Notes: generated from the letters alone by a model not told the origin. Positions 36,617-46,959 are shown, counted from the first letter of the stretch. The stretch is DNA of 64,000 nt from Pelagihabitans pacificus (GCF_009371985.2 NZ_VIKU02000008.1:37789-101788); one strand, 5' to 3'. Numbers and translations: made by a program.

Positions 36617-38047
36617 TTAAAAAACCAAGGGAATTATAAACTGAAATAGCACTACCAGCAGGGCCACGGCAATGAGGTTCAAGATAATTCCCACCCGGGC
36701 CATTTCGTGTACTTTTACATAACCACTGGCGAACACAATGGCATTCGGGGGCGTCGCCATCGGTAGCATAAAGGCACAGCTACTCGCAATGGTCACAGGA
36801 ATCAGTAGATAGAGAATAGGGATGTCCAAACCGATGGCAATACCCGCCACCACCGGGGCCAAAACTGCTACCAAGGCTACATTGCTCATGAGTTCCGTCA
36901 TAAAAAGCATTAGAAAAATTAGTAAGGTAGCCGTAAAAAGGATACTGATGTCGCTGGTAGCAATCGCATCGGCGACCACATCCACAATACCGCTTACCGA
37001 CATTCCCTTGGCAAGGGCGAGTCCGCCACCGAATAATATCAATATGCCCCAAGCAAGTCTGGAGGTATCCTTCCATACAATTATAAAGTCCCCTTTTTTA
37101 AGGTTGTAAGGAATAGAAAAAAGCGCGATGGCGGCAAAGATGCTGATCATGGTGTCGTTCAACTTCAAATCGGGAAAGACTCCATTGATAACGGTTCGGA
37201 AGACCCACAGAAAGACCGTTACACCAAAAATTACCAACACCATCTTTTCCTTTCCGTTCATGGGCCCCAATTTGGCGAGTTCGCTTTGGATAACTTCTTT
37301 TGAAGCGGTAAATTTTAGCTGTCTGTTGGGAAACATCCATTTGACCAGCACCCAATAACTAATGGCGATCATGACCATCGAGAAGGGAAGTCCGATGACC
37401 ATCCATTTCAAAAATGAGATCTGAATGTTGTATTCATTTTCCAAGAGTCCGATCATGACGGAATTGGGCGGTGTTCCGATGACGGTTGCAATGCCTCCCG
37501 CATTCGCCGAAAAGGCAATGCCCAACATCACACTTAACGCGAAGTTCTGGTCGTCTTTGGTAAAACCGTCCGCATCGTTGATCAATAGCCCGATGACCGA
37601 CATCGCAATCGGTAACATCACCACAGTGCTAGCGGTATTACTGATCCACATGCTCAAGGCCGCAGTGGCAATCATAAAACCCAGTACTACTTTGTTGGGG
37701 GTGGTACCGGTGATTCTAATAATGTTAAGCGCGATTCGTTTGTGCAAGTTGACCTTTTCAAGGGCAAGGGCCAATACGAAGCCCCCGAAGAAAAGAAAGA
37801 CAATCGGACTCCCGTAGTTGGCGCCGACATCCCCAATAGGCATAATTTTCATCAGAGGAAAAAGCAGTAAAGGAAGCAAGGCGGTAACCGAAATCGATAC
37901 GGCTTCCGTAATCCACCAAACAATCATCCAAGCGGCAATGGCGACGACCTGATCACCTTGATTCGATACGAGTTCAAAAGGGAGGTTGCTACCGATAAGA
38001 AACAAAAGCGGCCCTAGAAAAAGGCCAATTTTTTTGCTGACATGCAT
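36617..38047 (-). CDS. DASS family sodium:dicarboxylate symporter
   Basis: A 476-residue polytopic protein, normal for the SLC13/DASS family. Both substrate/sodium-site loops are present: NAGGIATVIGTPPNSVMIGL in the first half and MATPPNAIVFASG in the second, as in VcINDY-type carriers (SNT/TPPN motifs). It should take up succinate, malate or fumarate with Na+. It stands alone, with no two-component system beside it. The next gene upstream on the strand starts 120 bp away. Confidence 0.93.
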   Translation of the reverse strand: MHVSKKIGLFLGPLLFLIGSNLPFELVSNQGDQVVAIAAWMIVWWITEAVSISVTALLPLLLFPLMKIMPIGDVGANYGSPIVFLFFGGFVLALALEKVNLHKRIALNIIRITGTTPNKVVLGFMIATAALSMWISNTASTVVMLPIAMSVIGLLINDADGFTKDDQNFALSVMLGIAFSANAGGIATVIGTPPNSVMIGLLENEYNIQISFLKWMVIGLPFSMVMIAISYWVLVKWMFPNRQLKFTASKEVIQSELAKLGPMNGKEKMVLVIFGVTVFLWVFRTVINGVFPDLKLNDTMISIFAAIALFSIPYNLKKGDFIIVWKDTSRLAWGILILFGGGLALAKGMSVSGIVDVVADAIATSDISILFTATLLIFLMLFMTELMSNVALVAVLAPVVAGIAIGLDIPILYLLIPVTIASSCAFMLPMATPPNAIVFASGYVKVHEMARVGIILNLIAVALLVVLFQFIIPLVF

Positions 38048-38166
38048 ACCATAAAATTGAGCCCCTAAGCTATGCTATTTCTTTTGGTTTGAAAAATGCC
38101 AAATCAATTGCTTTTTCTTGGAAAATGTATTGGATTGATATCCAGTGTATTTACCAAATCAAGGAG

Positions 38167-39678
38167 TTAAGCCAGTACCTCCCGAATCACCTCTCCCTCC
38201 ACATCCGTCAATCGAAAAGGCCTTCCTTGAAACTGAAAGGTAAATTGTTCGTGGTCAAAGCCCAACAAATGCAAAATAGTCGCATTCACATCATGTACCG
38301 ATACACGACCGTCGATTCCCGAAAAACCGATGGCGTCCGTCTGTCCGTGGGACGCTCCTTTTCGAATGCCGCCACCGGCCATCCACATGGTAAAGGCATC
38401 GCCATGGTGATCGCGACCTTTGAAGCCCATGGTCTTACCTTCCCTATTTTCCTGCATGGGGGTGCGACCAAATTCACCTCCCCAGACCACAAGGGTTTCC
38501 TCTAGCAGCCCCCGTTGTTTCAGGTCGAGCAACAAAGCGGTCATCGGACGGTCGATATCCCGGCATTTGCTGCGAAGACCGATATCGACCGATGTTTCTT
38601 CCGCGGTTCCATGTGCATCCCATCCCCAGTCATAGAGCTGAACGAATCGCACGCCGTCCTCGACCAGCTTCCGGGCCAGGAGGCAGTTGTTGGCGAAAGA
38701 TTCCTTACCCGGTTCTACCCCATATAATTCCTTGATGTAGTCGGGTTCATCGTTGATGTTCATCACATCGGGCACCGCAATCTGCATGCGGTAGGCCATC
38801 TCATATTGATTGATCCGCGCCAAAATCTCCGGATCTCCGTATTTGGCGTATTCCTCCTTATTAATGGCATTGATGGCCTCTATGGTACGTTTTTTCAGGG
38901 TACGCGACATCCCTTGGGGGTCTTCGATGTAGAGCACGGGGTCGCCTTGTGAACGGCATTGTACCCCTTGATAGACCGAGGGCAAAAAACCACTGCCCCA
39001 AACACTTTTCCCGGCACTGGGAACCTTTCCGCCAGAGGTCAAAACCACAAACCCTGGCAAATTTTGATTCTCGGAACCCAGGCCATAGGTAATCCAGGAC
39101 CCCAGACTGGGCCTTCCCAACCGGGGACTTCCCGTATGCATAAATAACTGTGCGGGTCCATGGTTGAATTGGTCGGTATGTACGGCTTTTAAGAACGCCA
39201 CCTCGTCGACAACGCTTTTGAAATGGGGCAGATTGTCCGAAACCCAATTACCCGATTCGCCTACTTTTTCAAATTTTGCTTGGGGACCCAATAATTTTGG
39301 AGTACCGCGGATAAAGGCGAATTTTTTGCCTTCCAGCAAGGACTGCGGACAGTCCTGATCGTGCAGTTTTTGTAATTCAGGTTTGTAGTCGAACATCTCC
39401 AATTGGGAAGGCGCTCCCGCCATATGTAGAAAAATGACATTCTTGACCTTGGGCCCGAAAGGGGGTGCTAAAGGAGCCAACGGATTTAGGTCGCGCTCCG
39501 AAAATCCGAGCTGTTTTTTTTCTTGTTTTCCCTTGAACGCATCACAACCAAGAAACAACGAGCCAAGGGCCAGTCCGCCCATGCCCGTCGCACATTTTTG
39601 GATAAAATGCCGTCGTGTCTGCGCCCCGAGTTCGCGTTGTATCTTTTCCTGTATGAGTCGGTCTAAATTGTTTTTCAA
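38167..39678 (-). CDS. DUF1501 protein with Tat-type signal
   Basis: A 503-residue protein. Its N-terminus RRHFIQKCATGMGGLALGSLFLG is a twin-arginine-like signal, so export in folded state is likely. NVIFLHMAGAPSQLEMFDYKPEL, HTGSPRLGRPSLGSWITYGLG, LYDWGWDAHG and VWGGEFGRTPM are DUF1501 (sulfatase/alkaline phosphatase-like superfamily) blocks. It follows the cytochrome gene by 4 bp, the standard pairing of DUF1501 with DUF1553/PSD1 proteins known mainly from Planctomycetes. The pair may attack a complex polymer or sulfated sugar; this is inference. Confidence 0.9.
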   Translation of the reverse strand: MKNNLDRLIQEKIQRELGAQTRRHFIQKCATGMGGLALGSLFLGCDAFKGKQEKKQLGFSERDLNPLAPLAPPFGPKVKNVIFLHMAGAPSQLEMFDYKPELQKLHDQDCPQSLLEGKKFAFIRGTPKLLGPQAKFEKVGESGNWVSDNLPHFKSVVDEVAFLKAVHTDQFNHGPAQLFMHTGSPRLGRPSLGSWITYGLGSENQNLPGFVVLTSGGKVPSAGKSVWGSGFLPSVYQGVQCRSQGDPVLYIEDPQGMSRTLKKRTIEAINAINKEEYAKYGDPEILARINQYEMAYRMQIAVPDVMNINDEPDYIKELYGVEPGKESFANNCLLARKLVEDGVRFVQLYDWGWDAHGTAEETSVDIGLRSKCRDIDRPMTALLLDLKQRGLLEETLVVWGGEFGRTPMQENREGKTMGFKGRDHHGDAFTMWMAGGGIRKGASHGQTDAIGFSGIDGRVSVHDVNATILHLLGFDHEQFTFQFQGRPFRLTDVEGEVIREVLA

Positions 39679-39682
39679 AACA

Positions 39683-42418
39683 TTACACTTTGTTCAAGAA
39701 TTCGTCCAAATTCATAATAGCGTTGGCAACTACCGTCAATGCGGCCAATGTTGCATCGGGTCGTTCTTCAAAGGGCAAAAACGCCGTAACGGCCTCATCC
39801 GAATTTTGAAACTCTAAAAGCGAGGTTTCAAAGAGTTGCCGTAACGCCTCCAGTTTCCCGGGCGTGATCTCGCTGTAAAGGGCCTTCTTGTATCCATCCG
39901 ATATGGCCTGGGAGACGTCTTTGCCCTGCATGGTTCTTGCAAAATGGTAGGCAGCTTCCAGATAGACGGGATCATTGAGGGTCACCAAGGCCTGTAAGGG
40001 GGTATTGGTCACGGTTCGCCTAACCGTGCATACCTCGCGGCTTCCGGCATCGAAGGTGAGAAAGGAAGGGTACGGACTCGTTCGCTTCAAATAGGTATAA
40101 ACGGCTCTTCGATTTTTATCGGCTCCCTTACTCTCTACCCACTGTTCATTGCTGTAGACCGTTTGCCAAACACCCTCCGGCTGTGGGGGCATTACTCCAG
40201 GGCCGTACATTTTAGTGCTCAATAAACCTGAGATTGCCAATGCCTGATCCCGGATCTGTTCCGCGCTCAATCGCATACGGGGCGCCCGTGCATACCATTG
40301 GTTCCCTGGGTCTTTTTGAAAAAGTCCTGGACTGCTTTCCGAGCTTTGTCGGTAGGTGCCGGACAGCACAATATCCTTGATCAGGGCCTTTATGCTCCAG
40401 CCATGATCGTTCATAAAACGTAAGGCCAACCAATCGAGCAGTGCAGGATGGGAAGGAGGGTCCGATTGGGTGCCCATGTCCTCGAGGGTCGCTACCAGGC
40501 CCCTTCCGAAGAGCTGATGCCAGACCCGATTGACCAGGGTCCGGGCTGTCAAGGGATTCTTTTTGCTCACCATCCATTGGGCCAGTCCCATGCGGTCCTT
40601 GTTCCATTGCGCCTCCCATTCGTTAAGGACTTCCGGCGTTTTTGCCTGAACTGTATCCGCTTTCAATAACCAATTGCCCCGTTCAAATACTTGTGTGCTA
40701 CGTTTCATATAGTCCGGGTTTTCGACCATGATGGGCAGCGTCGGGACCTGGACGTTCATTACCTCCAAAAAAAGCGACAGGATTTCCTGATATCCGGGTT
40801 TGCCCTTTCCGGGCAGATCCGGTAAAAACGCAAACCATGTGATGGCACTGGTTGAGGTTTCCCGTGGAATGGCATTATTGTTCGCCTCGATGTGAAGCGT
40901 CACTTTTTCATCCACTTTTTTAAAGGGAATCCGTCGGATGATATTTCCTTGGGTTTTATCGATTCCAAAACGCGCCAATATCGGTCCCTGGGCATTGCCC
41001 TTTTTGATGGTCATGGTAGTGCCGTCGATGCCCGAACGGTAATAAAGATACATCGATGTGGCCCCTTGGGTATCGATGTTTTTCAGTTTGCACGAGCCAT
41101 TGTCCCACAGCGCCAGCCATTTGGTATCGGCCAGCTCGCCGTTGACAAAGTCTTCACTCAAATGGGCCTGGTATACCGGTTCCTTGAACCTGAGAAAATC
41201 ACTGTATTGTTTCAATAGTGTGGAATCACCATAAGCGGTCACCCATTTTTTGATTTTTTCAATTTTGGCCTTTTCGACATCGCCGAAAAAATAAAGATTC
41301 GGATCTTCGTTATAGGTATCCTCGTCCCGAGTGTTGTTAAAGAAGGCCATCAACCGATAATATTCATCGTGCCTGAAAGGGTCATATGGGTGGCTATGAC
41401 ACTGTACACAACCCATGGTGGTGCTTTGCCACACCTCGAAAGTGGTATTCACCCGATCGATGACGGAAGCGGTTCGGAACTCCTCGTCCTCCGTACCACC
41501 CTCGTCGTTGTTCATCGTATTTCTGTGAAAGGCGGTCGCTATCAGCTGGTCGATGGAGGGATCGGGCAGCAAATCGCCTGCCAACTGGGCAATGGTGAAT
41601 TCATCATAGGGCATGTCCCGGTTCAATGCGCGGATAACCCAGTCCCGATAGGCCCACATGCTGCGGCCGGCATCCCGTTCGTAGCCTTTGGTATCGGCAT
41701 AGCGGGCCAGATCCAGCCACCAGCTGGCCCATTTTTCGCCATAGGATGAACGTGACAACAGGGAATCGACCAAGCCTCCGTACGAAAGCGTTCCTCCCGT
41801 AAACGCACTGAACAACTCTTGGTCGGGAGGAAGTCCCGTTAGGTCCAGCGCCACTCTTCGTGCGAGCGTATTGGTCTCCGCCGGTTTGGAGGGGACCAAC
41901 TGGTGTTCTTCCATTCGGGCCAGAATGAAGGGGTCGATATCGTTTTTGATAAAGGTTGATGCGGTATTCGAACCTAAGCCCGCTTCTTGTGAGGTCTTGG
42001 GTACATCGATTTTTTGCGGCAGGGAATAGGCCCAGTGTTCGCCCCATTCGGCACCTTGATCGATCCATCGGGTCAGTAATTCGATTTCCTCATCGGACAA
42101 GGGCGGCTTTTGGTAGGGCATGCGTAATTCGGGGTCTTTTTCGCGCAGCCGTCGGATGAACTCACTGCCGGAGGCGTCGCCTGGCAAAATGGCCGGTGTT
42201 CCCGACTCGGTTGCGGCGAATGCCTCCTCTTCGAACAACAGGCTGAAGCCTGCATTTTTTTTAACCCCACCATGACAGCTAATACACTTGTTGTTCAAGA
42301 TGGGCTTTATTTGCGTACTGAAATCTACTTTTTCGGAAGAGGGGAGCGTAACCCAAAGAATAGTTCCGATCGCCACGAGGACGATGCCAGTGATTCCGAT
42401 AAGCATTTGTCTATTCAT
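39683..42418 (-). CDS. PSCyt1-DUF1549-DUF1553 cytochrome-type protein
   Basis: A 911-residue protein with one N-terminal membrane helix (about residues 5-24), so it is tethered outside the cytoplasm. A c-type haem motif CISCH (about residue 48) opens the PSCyt1 domain. DUF1549 follows at about 155-370 (WASWWLDLARYADTKGYERD) and includes a second CxxCH (GCVQCHSHPYDPF). The DUF1553 domain is at about 610-870 (TARTLVNRVWHQLFGRGLV). It pairs with the DUF1501 gene 4 bp downstream. The role is unknown but probably oxidative attack on a polymer. Confidence 0.9.
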   Translation of the reverse strand: MNRQMLIGITGIVLVAIGTILWVTLPSSEKVDFSTQIKPILNNKCISCHGGVKKNAGFSLLFEEEAFAATESGTPAILPGDASGSEFIRRLREKDPELRMPYQKPPLSDEEIELLTRWIDQGAEWGEHWAYSLPQKIDVPKTSQEAGLGSNTASTFIKNDIDPFILARMEEHQLVPSKPAETNTLARRVALDLTGLPPDQELFSAFTGGTLSYGGLVDSLLSRSSYGEKWASWWLDLARYADTKGYERDAGRSMWAYRDWVIRALNRDMPYDEFTIAQLAGDLLPDPSIDQLIATAFHRNTMNNDEGGTEDEEFRTASVIDRVNTTFEVWQSTTMGCVQCHSHPYDPFRHDEYYRLMAFFNNTRDEDTYNEDPNLYFFGDVEKAKIEKIKKWVTAYGDSTLLKQYSDFLRFKEPVYQAHLSEDFVNGELADTKWLALWDNGSCKLKNIDTQGATSMYLYYRSGIDGTTMTIKKGNAQGPILARFGIDKTQGNIIRRIPFKKVDEKVTLHIEANNNAIPRETSTSAITWFAFLPDLPGKGKPGYQEILSLFLEVMNVQVPTLPIMVENPDYMKRSTQVFERGNWLLKADTVQAKTPEVLNEWEAQWNKDRMGLAQWMVSKKNPLTARTLVNRVWHQLFGRGLVATLEDMGTQSDPPSHPALLDWLALRFMNDHGWSIKALIKDIVLSGTYRQSSESSPGLFQKDPGNQWYARAPRMRLSAEQIRDQALAISGLLSTKMYGPGVMPPQPEGVWQTVYSNEQWVESKGADKNRRAVYTYLKRTSPYPSFLTFDAGSREVCTVRRTVTNTPLQALVTLNDPVYLEAAYHFARTMQGKDVSQAISDGYKKALYSEITPGKLEALRQLFETSLLEFQNSDEAVTAFLPFEERPDATLAALTVVANAIMNLDEFLNKV

Positions 42419-42638
42419 AACGGATAGATAGGACCCAATAAGCTCGTAATCCTAAAGGTAATAAATTTCCAGGTTGAAGGGATTCAAATAAAAAAGTCGG
42501 TACCAGCTCTAAAGAAAGCTCACGTATAAAAACGCATTGGGTCGTTTATTCCGATTACCAGGCTGTGTTCTTGGTACGGTGCTTCGATTATTTAAAAGGA
42601 TACGCTTAGGGATTTCTCCCAGTGACAGTGCCTCAAAA

Positions 42639-44330
42639 CTAGCCTTGTAGGGAGACAGTCTTCGAATCCCCTTCGACCATGACCTTTACTAAATTGGCCT
42701 TCGAAAGTGCCTTCATCGATTTATCCCATTTCTTGCCGCTGAGTCCGGCTTGGGATTTGAGCGCGTTGAGGTCCATACTCCCGGTAGGTTTCAATAAGTT
42801 GATAATGGTTTTTTCTTCCTCGCTTAGTTCTACCTGTTTTTTCTCGGGTCGCATCTGTGGAAAGAAAAGCACTTCCTGTATCGATGAATTGTTGGTCAAC
42901 AGCATCACCAAACGGTCGATGCCGATACCGATGCCCGAGGTAGGGGGCATTCCGTATTCGAGGGCGCGTAGAAAATCCTGGTCGATAAACATGGCTTCGT
43001 CATCCCCTTTTTCCGAAAGCCTTAACTGCTCCTCGAAACGTTCGCGTTGATCGATGGGATCGTTCAACTCGGAATAGGCATTCGCAATTTCCTTTCCATT
43101 GACAATGAGCTCAAAACGTTCGGTCAGGGCAGGGTTGCTGCGGTGTTCTTTTGTCAACGGGCTCATTTCTTTTGGGTAGTCGATGATAAAGGTGGGCTGT
43201 ATGTAGTGATGCTCGCATTTTTCACCGAAAATCTCATCGATCAATTTGCCTACCCCCATGGTTTCATCGACTTCGATGCCTAGGCTTTTGGCAGTTTCCC
43301 TAAGTCGGTGTTCGTCCATTCCGGCCACGTCGATGCCCGTGTGAATTTTGATAGCCTCCAGGATAGGAACCCTTGGGTAGGGGGCCTTAAAATCGATTTC
43401 ATGCGCGCCAACGGTTACCTTGGAACTACCGGTGGCGTCGATGGCCACTTTCTCCAGTAATTGTTCCGTGGTATCCATCATCCAGTTATAGTCCTTATAG
43501 GCCACATAGAGCTCCATGACGGTGAATTCCGGGTTGTGGGTTCGATCCATCCCCTCGTTGCGGAAGTCCTTTGAGAACTCGTAAACGCCATCGAAGCCAC
43601 CGACAATCAACCTTTTCAAATAGAGCTCGTTGGCGATTCGTAGGTATAGTGGTATATTCAAGGCATTGTGGTGGGTCAGGAACGGTCGTGCGGCGGCCCC
43701 TCCCGGTATGGGTTGTAGAATAGGGGTCTCTACTTCCAGATAGCCCCGATCGTTATAGAATTCCCGAATGCTGTTGGTGATTTTGGTACGTTTGATAAAG
43801 GTGTCCTTAATAGAAGGATTCACCACCAAATCTACATACCGCTGACGGTATCGTAGTTCGGGGTCATTGAACTCGTCGTATACATTGCCTTCGGCATCTT
43901 TCTTTGGTAAGGGAAGCGGTCGTAAGGCCTTGCTTAGGATACTGAAGTTTTTGACCATCACCGTTTTCTCACCAACCTGGGTAGTGAAAAGCGTGCCTTC
44001 GATGCCGATGATATCCCCGATATCGAGCAACTTCTTGTACACCTCGTTGTATAATGTCTTGTCTTCACCAGGGCAGATTTCGTCCCGGTTGAAGTAGACC
44101 TGAATGCGCCCTGTGCTGTCCTGCAGTTCAGCAAAGGAGGCTTTTCCTTGGATACGGCGCGACATTAATCGACCGGAAATGACCACTTTTTTGCCTTCGT
44201 CGTAATTTTCCTTGATGCTTTTTGCCGTAGCGTCTACAGGATAGAGTGCGGCAGGATATGGATTGATACCCATTTCCCTCAATTTGGTCAATTTTTCCCT
44301 TCTTACGATTTCTTGTTCCGAAAGTTGCAT
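42639..44330 (-). CDS. lysS: Lysyl-tRNA synthetase, class II, with C-terminal extension
   Basis: The start at 44330 ([21 protein letters not shown]) gives 563 residues; the longer frame from 44420 has no homologous content. The OB-fold anticodon domain is at about 50-160, and class II motifs 2 and 3 ([30 protein letters not shown]) are intact. After the family end ([10 protein letters not shown]) there is a 60-residue helix-turn-helix-like tail ([27 protein letters not shown]), which many Bacteroidota enzymes share. It charges tRNA-Lys. Confidence 0.96.
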   Translation of the reverse strand: MQLSEQEIVRREKLTKLREMGINPYPAALYPVDATAKSIKENYDEGKKVVISGRLMSRRIQGKASFAELQDSTGRIQVYFNRDEICPGEDKTLYNEVYKKLLDIGDIIGIEGTLFTTQVGEKTVMVKNFSILSKALRPLPLPKKDAEGNVYDEFNDPELRYRQRYVDLVVNPSIKDTFIKRTKITNSIREFYNDRGYLEVETPILQPIPGGAAARPFLTHHNALNIPLYLRIANELYLKRLIVGGFDGVYEFSKDFRNEGMDRTHNPEFTVMELYVAYKDYNWMMDTTEQLLEKVAIDATGSSKVTVGAHEIDFKAPYPRVPILEAIKIHTGIDVAGMDEHRLRETAKSLGIEVDETMGVGKLIDEIFGEKCEHHYIQPTFIIDYPKEMSPLTKEHRSNPALTERFELIVNGKEIANAYSELNDPIDQRERFEEQLRLSEKGDDEAMFIDQDFLRALEYGMPPTSGIGIGIDRLVMLLTNNSSIQEVLFFPQMRPEKKQVELSEEEKTIINLLKPTGSMDLNALKSQAGLSGKKWDKSMKALSKANLVKVMVEGDSKTVSLQG

Positions 44331-44464
44331 TTGCTTGGTGATTAAGGCAGCAAAGATACTATTTCGGTGATTTATTGTGGTAATCAACCCGTGTGAAAAT
44401 ATTCTGTAACAAAAGGGCACAATCTACGTCAAATAGATACGTCAATCATCAAAATTCCAAATCA

Positions 44465-44620
44465 ATGAGTTTTATTCGAGTCTTACTGGCCATTATTTTT
44501 CCCCCACTTGCCGTGCTTGGTAAAGGCTGTGGTTCTTTTTTAATTGTGTTGCTACTCACTTTTTGTGGATGGGTCCCGGGAGTTATCGCCGCTTTGGTCA
44601 TCCTGAACAATCCCAATTGA
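44465..44620 (+). CDS. PMP3/YqaE family small membrane protein
   Basis: A 51-residue protein from ATG 44465. It consists of two helices: FIRVLLAIIFPPLAVLGKGCG and LIVLLLTFCGWVPGVIAALVIL, the PMP3/UPF0057 signature with PPLAV and GxxPGxIHA-like end. These proteotides affect membrane potential and salt tolerance in plants and yeast. The longer frame from 44393 has no meaning. It stands 34 bp before the lipoprotein gene. Confidence 0.88.
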   Translation: MSFIRVLLAIIFPPLAVLGKGCGSFLIVLLLTFCGWVPGVIAALVILNNPN

Positions 44621-44654
44621 TCGCCTATCTTTGTATCTCTTTAACGGAAGGTTT

Positions 44655-45443
44655 ATGAGAAATACAATACTATGCGTCTTTTCGTTATTACTTTTTGCAA
44701 GCTGCCAAATCAGGGAGGAAATTCGGTTTAACGAGGACGGTAGTGGAAGCTATGAGGTTGGCTTCGATATGTCGGAGATGATGAAAATGGGAGAGGGAAA
44801 CGACTCCTTGCCACCGCAGGCGGCTATCGATACCTTGATCATCTTCGCTACCTTTCTCGAGGAGAAGAAGGACAGTATCGCCCAACTGCCAAAGGCGGAG
44901 CAGGAAAAATTGGAAGCCCTGAGACCGCTTCGGTTTGCCATGAAGATGAGCGAAGAGGAAAATCAAATGAATATTCGCCTTAGCTACGCATTTGACAAAC
45001 TGGAAGATATTTCGAAATTTGCGGAAGCTGTGGAAGCCGCCGATATCAAGGAGCTCGACCAAGGAGTGAACCCGATGGAGGGCATGATGCCAGCCGATGC
45101 GGGAGGGGCTGATTCCGTTCCAAAAAATGGAATGGAAGACCTTTTCAAAATGGCGGAGTCGTTCGACACGGAATTCAATAAAAAAAGGTTCTCGAGAAAG
45201 GTGACCGAAAAAGCGATGGCCGATATGCTTCAAAAGAAGGATACCACCCTCAAGGCAGACGATCCTTTTGTGGATATGATGCGGTTCAAGCAGGTGTATC
45301 GATTTCCTTTTAAGGTGAAAAACGTTAGCAACCCGAATGCGAAAATCCTCTCCGATTTCAAGGGGGTCGAACTCGAAGCCAATATGTACGAAATGAACAA
45401 CGACCCGGAATATTTTAATATCGAAGTCGAGTTTGAGCGATGA
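44655..45443 (+). CDS. Hypothetical lipoprotein
   Basis: A 262-residue protein from ATG 44655, with GGAAGG before it; the longer start at 44631 is not supported. The signal ends LLLFASCQIRE, so it is lipidated. The mature part begins EEIRFNEDGSGSYEVGFDMSEMM, a beta strand with Gly that recurs in Bacteroidota lipoproteins, then long acidic helices rich in Lys, Glu and Met. Family unknown. It overlaps lipB by 4 bp and is probably cotranscribed. Confidence 0.7.
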   Translation: MRNTILCVFSLLLFASCQIREEIRFNEDGSGSYEVGFDMSEMMKMGEGNDSLPPQAAIDTLIIFATFLEEKKDSIAQLPKAEQEKLEALRPLRFAMKMSEEENQMNIRLSYAFDKLEDISKFAEAVEAADIKELDQGVNPMEGMMPADAGGADSVPKNGMEDLFKMAESFDTEFNKKRFSRKVTEKAMADMLQKKDTTLKADDPFVDMMRFKQVYRFPFKVKNVSNPNAKILSDFKGVELEANMYEMNNDPEYFNIEVEFER

Positions 45444-46156
45444 ACAAAAAAGTACAATTTCAGGATTTGGGTCTCAGGGATTATAAGGAAATCTGGGACT
45501 ATCAGGAAACACTTTTTCAACAGACGGTCGATATCAAAATTAAGAATCGACGGGAAGCGGGAGACATCCCGACCCCTAACCATTTTTTGTTTGTAGAACA
45601 TCCGCATGTATTTACCTTGGGTAAAAGTGGGGACAAGGACAACTTATTGGTCGATGAAAAGGTTCTTGCAGAAAAAGGGGCCCAATTTTACAAAATCAAT
45701 CGGGGTGGGGACATCACTTATCATGGTCCCGGGCAAATCGTTGGCTATCCCATATTGGACTTGGATAATTTCTTTACCGATATCCACAAATATTTGAGAC
45801 TCTTGGAAGAAATGGTTATCCTTACCTTGGCCGAATACGGTGTGAAGGCTACGCGTTCCGAAGGGGAAACAGGTGTCTGGTTGGATGTAGGCACCCCTTT
45901 CGCCCGGAAAATATGCGCCATGGGTGTTCGGGCAAGCCGATGGGTGACCATGCACGGGTTCGCGCTGAACGTAAATGCCGATCTGGGGTATTTTGATTTG
46001 ATGATTCCCTGTGGTATCAAGGACAAGGCGGTGACCTCGCTGAACGTGGAACTGGGACAAAAAGAAGTGGACCCGGAGGAAGTAAAGCAAAAACTACTTC
46101 GACATTTTGAAATGCTTTTCAAAGCGGAATTGATAAAAGAAAAAACCGAGGTGTGA
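45440..46156 (+). CDS. lipB: Octanoyltransferase LipB
   Basis: A 238-residue enzyme. RGGDITYHGPGQIVGYPILDL is the family hallmark. KICAMGVRASRWVTMHGFALNV holds the active-site lysine, and IPCGIKDKAVTSL the active-site cysteine. It moves octanoyl from acyl carrier protein to the lipoyl domains of 2-oxoacid dehydrogenases and the glycine cleavage system. No lipA is in the window. The stop codon lies in the loop of the terminator hairpin. It is fused in transcription to the lipoprotein gene upstream. Confidence 0.96.
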   Translation: MNKKVQFQDLGLRDYKEIWDYQETLFQQTVDIKIKNRREAGDIPTPNHFLFVEHPHVFTLGKSGDKDNLLVDEKVLAEKGAQFYKINRGGDITYHGPGQIVGYPILDLDNFFTDIHKYLRLLEEMVILTLAEYGVKATRSEGETGVWLDVGTPFARKICAMGVRASRWVTMHGFALNVNADLGYFDLMIPCGIKDKAVTSLNVELGQKEVDPEEVKQKLLRHFEMLFKAELIKEKTEV

Positions 46157-46167
46157 GCCTCGGTTTT
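46141..46167. terminator. Bidirectional terminator overlapping the end of lipB
   Basis: AAAACCGAGG-tgtgag-CCTCGGTTTT, with T-runs in both directions. The lipB stop codon lies in the 6-nt loop. On the minus strand it ends the collagen-like gene. Confidence 0.9.
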
Positions 46168-46191
46168 TTACATTTCAGCTGACCAATTTGT

Positions 46192-46929
46192 CTAGTAATC
46201 GAGGCCAAAATAGTTCATAACCGCATAGTAGTCGTTCACGTCCACCCCATTTACCTTCATATCTTGTAGAATACCTTGTCTTCCTGATTTACCGGAAGAA
46301 GTACTGGTTGACTCTGCTATAATAACTTTTAGCTCGTCCAACGTGCCTGTTGATACCGGTGTAAGGGTCGAGCTTCCTACTTCATAAAAGAAAATCTGGT
46401 ATTGTCCTACCTCAAAATCGACCGCCACATCTTTTTGTCCGGCAGCAAGAAATCTTGGGGCGGGAATTGGATTAAATTCCCGATCGACTGCTTTCAAATA
46501 TCCTAGAATTAAATCGTTGTCTAGCACATCTTGTGTCAATGCTGGAATATTTTGAATGACGGTTGCCCCAGATCTGCTCGACAAATCAAAGATAAACGCA
46601 CGAACATTGGCATTTCCATCAGCCCCATCATCGCCATCGGCCCCTGCTGGTCCTGTGGGTCCGGCCGGACCTGTGTCGCCCGTTGCTCCTTGCGGACCAG
46701 CGGGTCCTGCCGGCCCGGCAGGCCCTTGCTCTCCTTGTTCGCCTTGTGGCCCGGGCACCCCGAGTGCCTCGCCATCCTCCCCGGCCGGACCTTGTGGTCC
46801 CACAGGTCCTTGTTCACCCTGCGGTCCTTGAGGTCCGATCGGACCGATATCCCCATCTTTTGAACAGGAGGTTATGGTAATCGATAAGGCCATTAATCCG
46901 TATACGAATGTTTTCATTGTTTTTTTCAT
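46192..46929 (-). CDS. Collagen-like repeat lipoprotein
   Basis: A 245-residue protein with lipoprotein signal ([11 protein letters not shown]). Residues of about 27-105 are uninterrupted Gly-X-Y triplets ([18 protein letters not shown] and so on), a collagen triple helix with acidic DGDDGADGN at the end. The C-terminal domain (about 110-245) is beta-rich and not recognised. Collagen-like surface proteins often trimerise and project a C-terminal domain outward. Upstream is a degenerate copy of the ECF-type promoter (GTTTACC at 46982-46988). Confidence 0.85.
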   Translation of the reverse strand: MKKTMKTFVYGLMALSITITSCSKDGDIGPIGPQGPQGEQGPVGPQGPAGEDGEALGVPGPQGEQGEQGPAGPAGPAGPQGATGDTGPAGPTGPAGADGDDGADGNANVRAFIFDLSSRSGATVIQNIPALTQDVLDNDLILGYLKAVDREFNPIPAPRFLAAGQKDVAVDFEVGQYQIFFYEVGSSTLTPVSTGTLDELKVIIAESTSTSSGKSGRQGILQDMKVNGVDVNDYYAVMNYFGLDY

Positions 46930-46959
46930 GATTTCTAATTTTAAAGTGATTGTTCTTTT

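Noticed and set aside
46556..46831. Plus-strand Pro/Ser/Gly-rich frames across the collagen-like gene
   Set aside because: They are the antisense of the Gly-X-Y repeat; the minus-strand frame has the signal peptide and complete domain.
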